IMG/VR virus record: IMGVR_UViG_3300001683_000073
Location: 1,349-21,511 of that record
DNA from: a virus
Length of the DNA: 20,163 nucleotides
Reading direction: 5' to 3' (one strand)
Below the pieces are notes generated by a model that saw nothing but the letters and a program-made list of their open reading frames with translations, did no database searches and was not told where the DNA came from. The translations under genes and the position numbers were made by a program. The number at the start of each line of letters is the position of its first letter. Positions within the stretch are counted from its first letter, which is position 1. This document shows positions 18,440 through 20,163 of the stretch, piece by piece.

Positions 18440-20163
18440 TATGCTGTAAACCTCTTAATACCTTTAATTGATCTAGTAATACCACCTGCACCTGCTGATG
18501 GCTTGGTTAAATGATATTCAATTCTTTTGGCTACTAACCTTACTGTTCCTGCTGTTCCGTCACCTGCACCTAATGATGTTTCATCATAATCAGCGTCACT
18601 TACTAACTCTGCATTTTTTAAGAATAACGTGTCACCAAATCTAATATCAAATATACTGTTACCTGATGTTTTAAAATTATATTCCTTATGTCTAAACTGC
18701 TCTATTTCTAATTGGGAATTGACCTCATTTTGAAGTTGTGTGTATGACATTATCATAGGTCTTTGTAAGAATTGTGGCTCAATATTTTGAACACTTTGGG
18801 TATCAGAAATTACCAATAATGGTTTCTTAAAATGAAATGCGTCAATAGCCATTCTAAGTGTTCCTCCCAATGTCAGCATAGCACCTGTGTTTGTCACATC
18901 TTGTAGGTTTCTTTGTGGATCATACCTACCTTCATCATCATAATAATCATTAATTTGAAATCCAATATACTTGATACTATGCTCATTGAATACATCTTGT
19001 ACATCTAATTCTTGAATTGGTAGTTTAATTCCTAGTATTGTATCAGCCCATCTCAAAAACCAATTTTTAGGTTGCCTACCTCTGAAAGTAGAAAATCCTG
19101 ACAATGGTAAATTGACAGTTTGAAATCCTTTACCAACACCTAAATCATCTGTGAATCTCATCTCGAAATCTTGTACTTGAATATTATCTTTAATATCAAT
19201 CATAAAACATCTTACTTGTGCTGTGCCACCTTGTTTATTTCCGTCAGCAGAATTAATCAAAACTCTCATGTTAAATGATAATGATGATAATTGTCCTAAT
19301 TCTTCTGATGTTGAATGGTTAAATCCTAAGTTACCATCTGATGTATAACTCATATTCTGTGTATCTAATGTAGCAGGATATGTGACACCACCACCACCAT
19401 TTTCTTGATTATCACTACCACCATAAAGTTCACCAACTTTTTCAGTAATTCCATTATAAGTTGATAGTGGAAATGGAAAACCAAAGTTGAGCCATGCTCC
19501 TTTTTTAGTATCACCTGTTGATGAAATAAAATCATTTCCTGCATTTGGAAATTCATAGCACACCTCTACTGCACTTTTATAATTTTTAGCAAATCTAACT
19601 CCATCTTCATTAAATGGTGTTTCGTTTAATGTTGTAGGTCTTGGATCAGATCCATCTATATTATAGATTGATTTGTATTGATGAACACAATCATCATTAC
19701 GGTAAATAATATTTGTATCACCTGATGGATCATCTGTGGTGGTTGTCTTATCCTGCCACTTACTTGTTGTATTATCCCATTCCCATATCTTCCTGTCTTT
19801 AATATCAACTACCTGCATTTTGTTTAATGTTACTGTTGGCTGTTCATACACTACCTCCCATTGTCCTGCTTGACCTCCACCTTTTGGCTCATTATATGAA
19901 ACAACAGCATTAGTAAATGATCTTCCTCTTGCGTCATTACCTGACAACATTGTTGCACCAACATTCAAAAATCTGTGATGTGGTGGTGCAAAGGCATAAG
20001 AAAATCCGTCATGTCTATATTCATTATTGAAAGTTTGATCACTTAATCCATTATATGTTGTATCACCTACAACTTCATTTACCCATGTTCTAAACATTTC
20101 ACCATCATCTCTTACTACAATATTTTGATCAAAGAATCCTGCTCCATTCCCTTTTAACTGACT
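18267..20163. other. Compositional block: GATC present, GGWCC absent
   Basis: GATC occurs at 18267, 18470, 18918, 19644, 19649, 19728, 20037 and 20127, yet by eye nowhere to the left of 18267. GGTCC/GGACC occurs about 32 times to the left of 17340 and not to the right. The segment covers the tail genes and probably marks a separately acquired module. Confidence 0.65.
18439..20163 (-). CDS. Large tail/baseplate structural protein (5' end beyond window)
   Basis: The frame is open to the right edge (575 codons), so the true start lies outside; an ATG at 20095-20097 is internal, and the preceding residues (GNGAGFFDQNIVVRDDGEMF) continue the same style. The protein is Asn/Asp/Gly-rich and beta-rich, with a glycine patch (ENGGGGVTYP), aromatic segments such as PPHHRFLNVG and a C-terminal region IFDIRFGDTLFLKNAELV ending HLTKPSAGAGGITRSIKGIK. 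The C-terminal part resembles phage tail/baseplate proteins carrying carbohydrate-binding-like jelly-roll domains, as judged by eye. It is coupled to the fibre gene. No enzyme motif is seen. Confidence 0.62.
   Translation of the reverse strand, partial: SQLKGNGAGFFDQNIVVRDDGEMFRTWVNEVVGDTTYNGLSDQTFNNEYRHDGFSYAFAPPHHRFLNVGATMLSGNDARGRSFTNAVVSYNEPKGGGQAGQWEVVYEQPTVTLNKMQVVDIKDRKIWEWDNTTSKWQDKTTTTDDPSGDTNIIYRNDDCVHQYKSIYNIDGSDPRPTTLNETPFNEDGVRFAKNYKSAVEVCYEFPNAGNDFISSTGDTKKGAWLNFGFPFPLSTYNGITEKVGELYGGSDNQENGGGGVTYPATLDTQNMSYTSDGNLGFNHSTSEELGQLSSLSFNMRVLINSADGNKQGGTAQVRCFMIDIKDNIQVQDFEMRFTDDLGVGKGFQTVNLPLSGFSTFRGRQPKNWFLRWADTILGIKLPIQELDVQDVFNEHSIKYIGFQINDYYDDEGRYDPQRNLQDVTNTGAMLTLGGTLRMAIDAFHFKKPLLVISDTQSVQNIEPQFLQRPMIMSYTQLQNEVNSQLEIEQFRHKEYNFKTSGNSIFDIRFGDTLFLKNAELVSDADYDETSLGAGDGTAGTVRLVAKRIEYHLTKPSAGAGGITRSIKGIKRFTA

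Noticed and set aside
1-20163. CRISPR array, tRNA or rRNA gene, integrase, insertion sequence
   Set aside because: No regularly spaced repeats, cloverleaf-like segments, ribosomal RNA sequence, or recombinase/transposase motifs were seen on either strand.

Overview
This window looks like part of the genome of a tailed archaeal virus (Caudoviricetes-like). The host is probably a marine, AT-rich archaeon, most likely an ammonia-oxidising Nitrososphaerota (thaumarchaeon). The viral evidence is a portal protein, a terminase large subunit with a likely small subunit beside it, an Ig-fold baseplate/neck-type protein, and two tail-fibre/tail-type proteins. The archaeal evidence is a complete MCM helicase, TATA-box promoters placed about 21-24 nt before start codons (leaderless style), poly-T terminators without hairpins, and many small zinc-ribbon proteins. 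The host assignment is inferred from gene content and was not tested by a search. No integrase, tRNA, rRNA, CRISPR array or insertion sequence was seen.

All but one of the genes read leftward on the minus strand, packed with ATGA, TTGA or TAATG overlaps. In transcription order (right to left) the layout is as follows. A tail protein cut by the right edge and a tail-fibre-like protein lie at 17.35-20.16 kb. A replication and nuclease block at 11.09-17.32 kb holds a chain of small zinc proteins, an HNH-like nuclease, MCM, a DUF559/VSR-like nuclease and a metallophosphoesterase. A modification block at 8.49-10.87 kb holds small zinc proteins, a phage-type partner protein and a TET-associated (GREB1-like) glycosyltransferase. 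A regulatory divergence at 8.30-8.49 kb has the only plus-strand gene, a 38-residue zinc ribbon, facing away from a helix-turn-helix-like protein. A possible exit or surface block at 5.25-7.31 kb holds a small holin-like membrane protein, a matrixin-type zinc metalloprotease and a secreted protein. The packaging and head block at 1-5.2 kb holds TerS?, TerL, a small membrane protein, a run of tiny zinc proteins, the Ig-fold protein and the portal, which is cut by the left edge.

Three things stand out. First, at least a dozen very small (28-76 aa) Cys/His zinc-type proteins are threaded through every operon and translationally coupled to their neighbours; most are too short for default gene callers. 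Second, by eye the tetranucleotide GATC is absent from the first 18.26 kb but occurs eight times in the last 1.9 kb, and GGWCC is frequent in the first 17.3 kb but absent afterwards. This suggests restriction avoidance over most of the genome and a recently exchanged tail module. Third, the DNA glycosyltransferase gives a plausible second protective layer (base modification), although no base-hydroxylating enzyme is present in the window. Several DNA or RNA structures, including a 20-bp perfect palindrome before mcm and a 12-bp inverted repeat abutting a start codon, may be regulatory.
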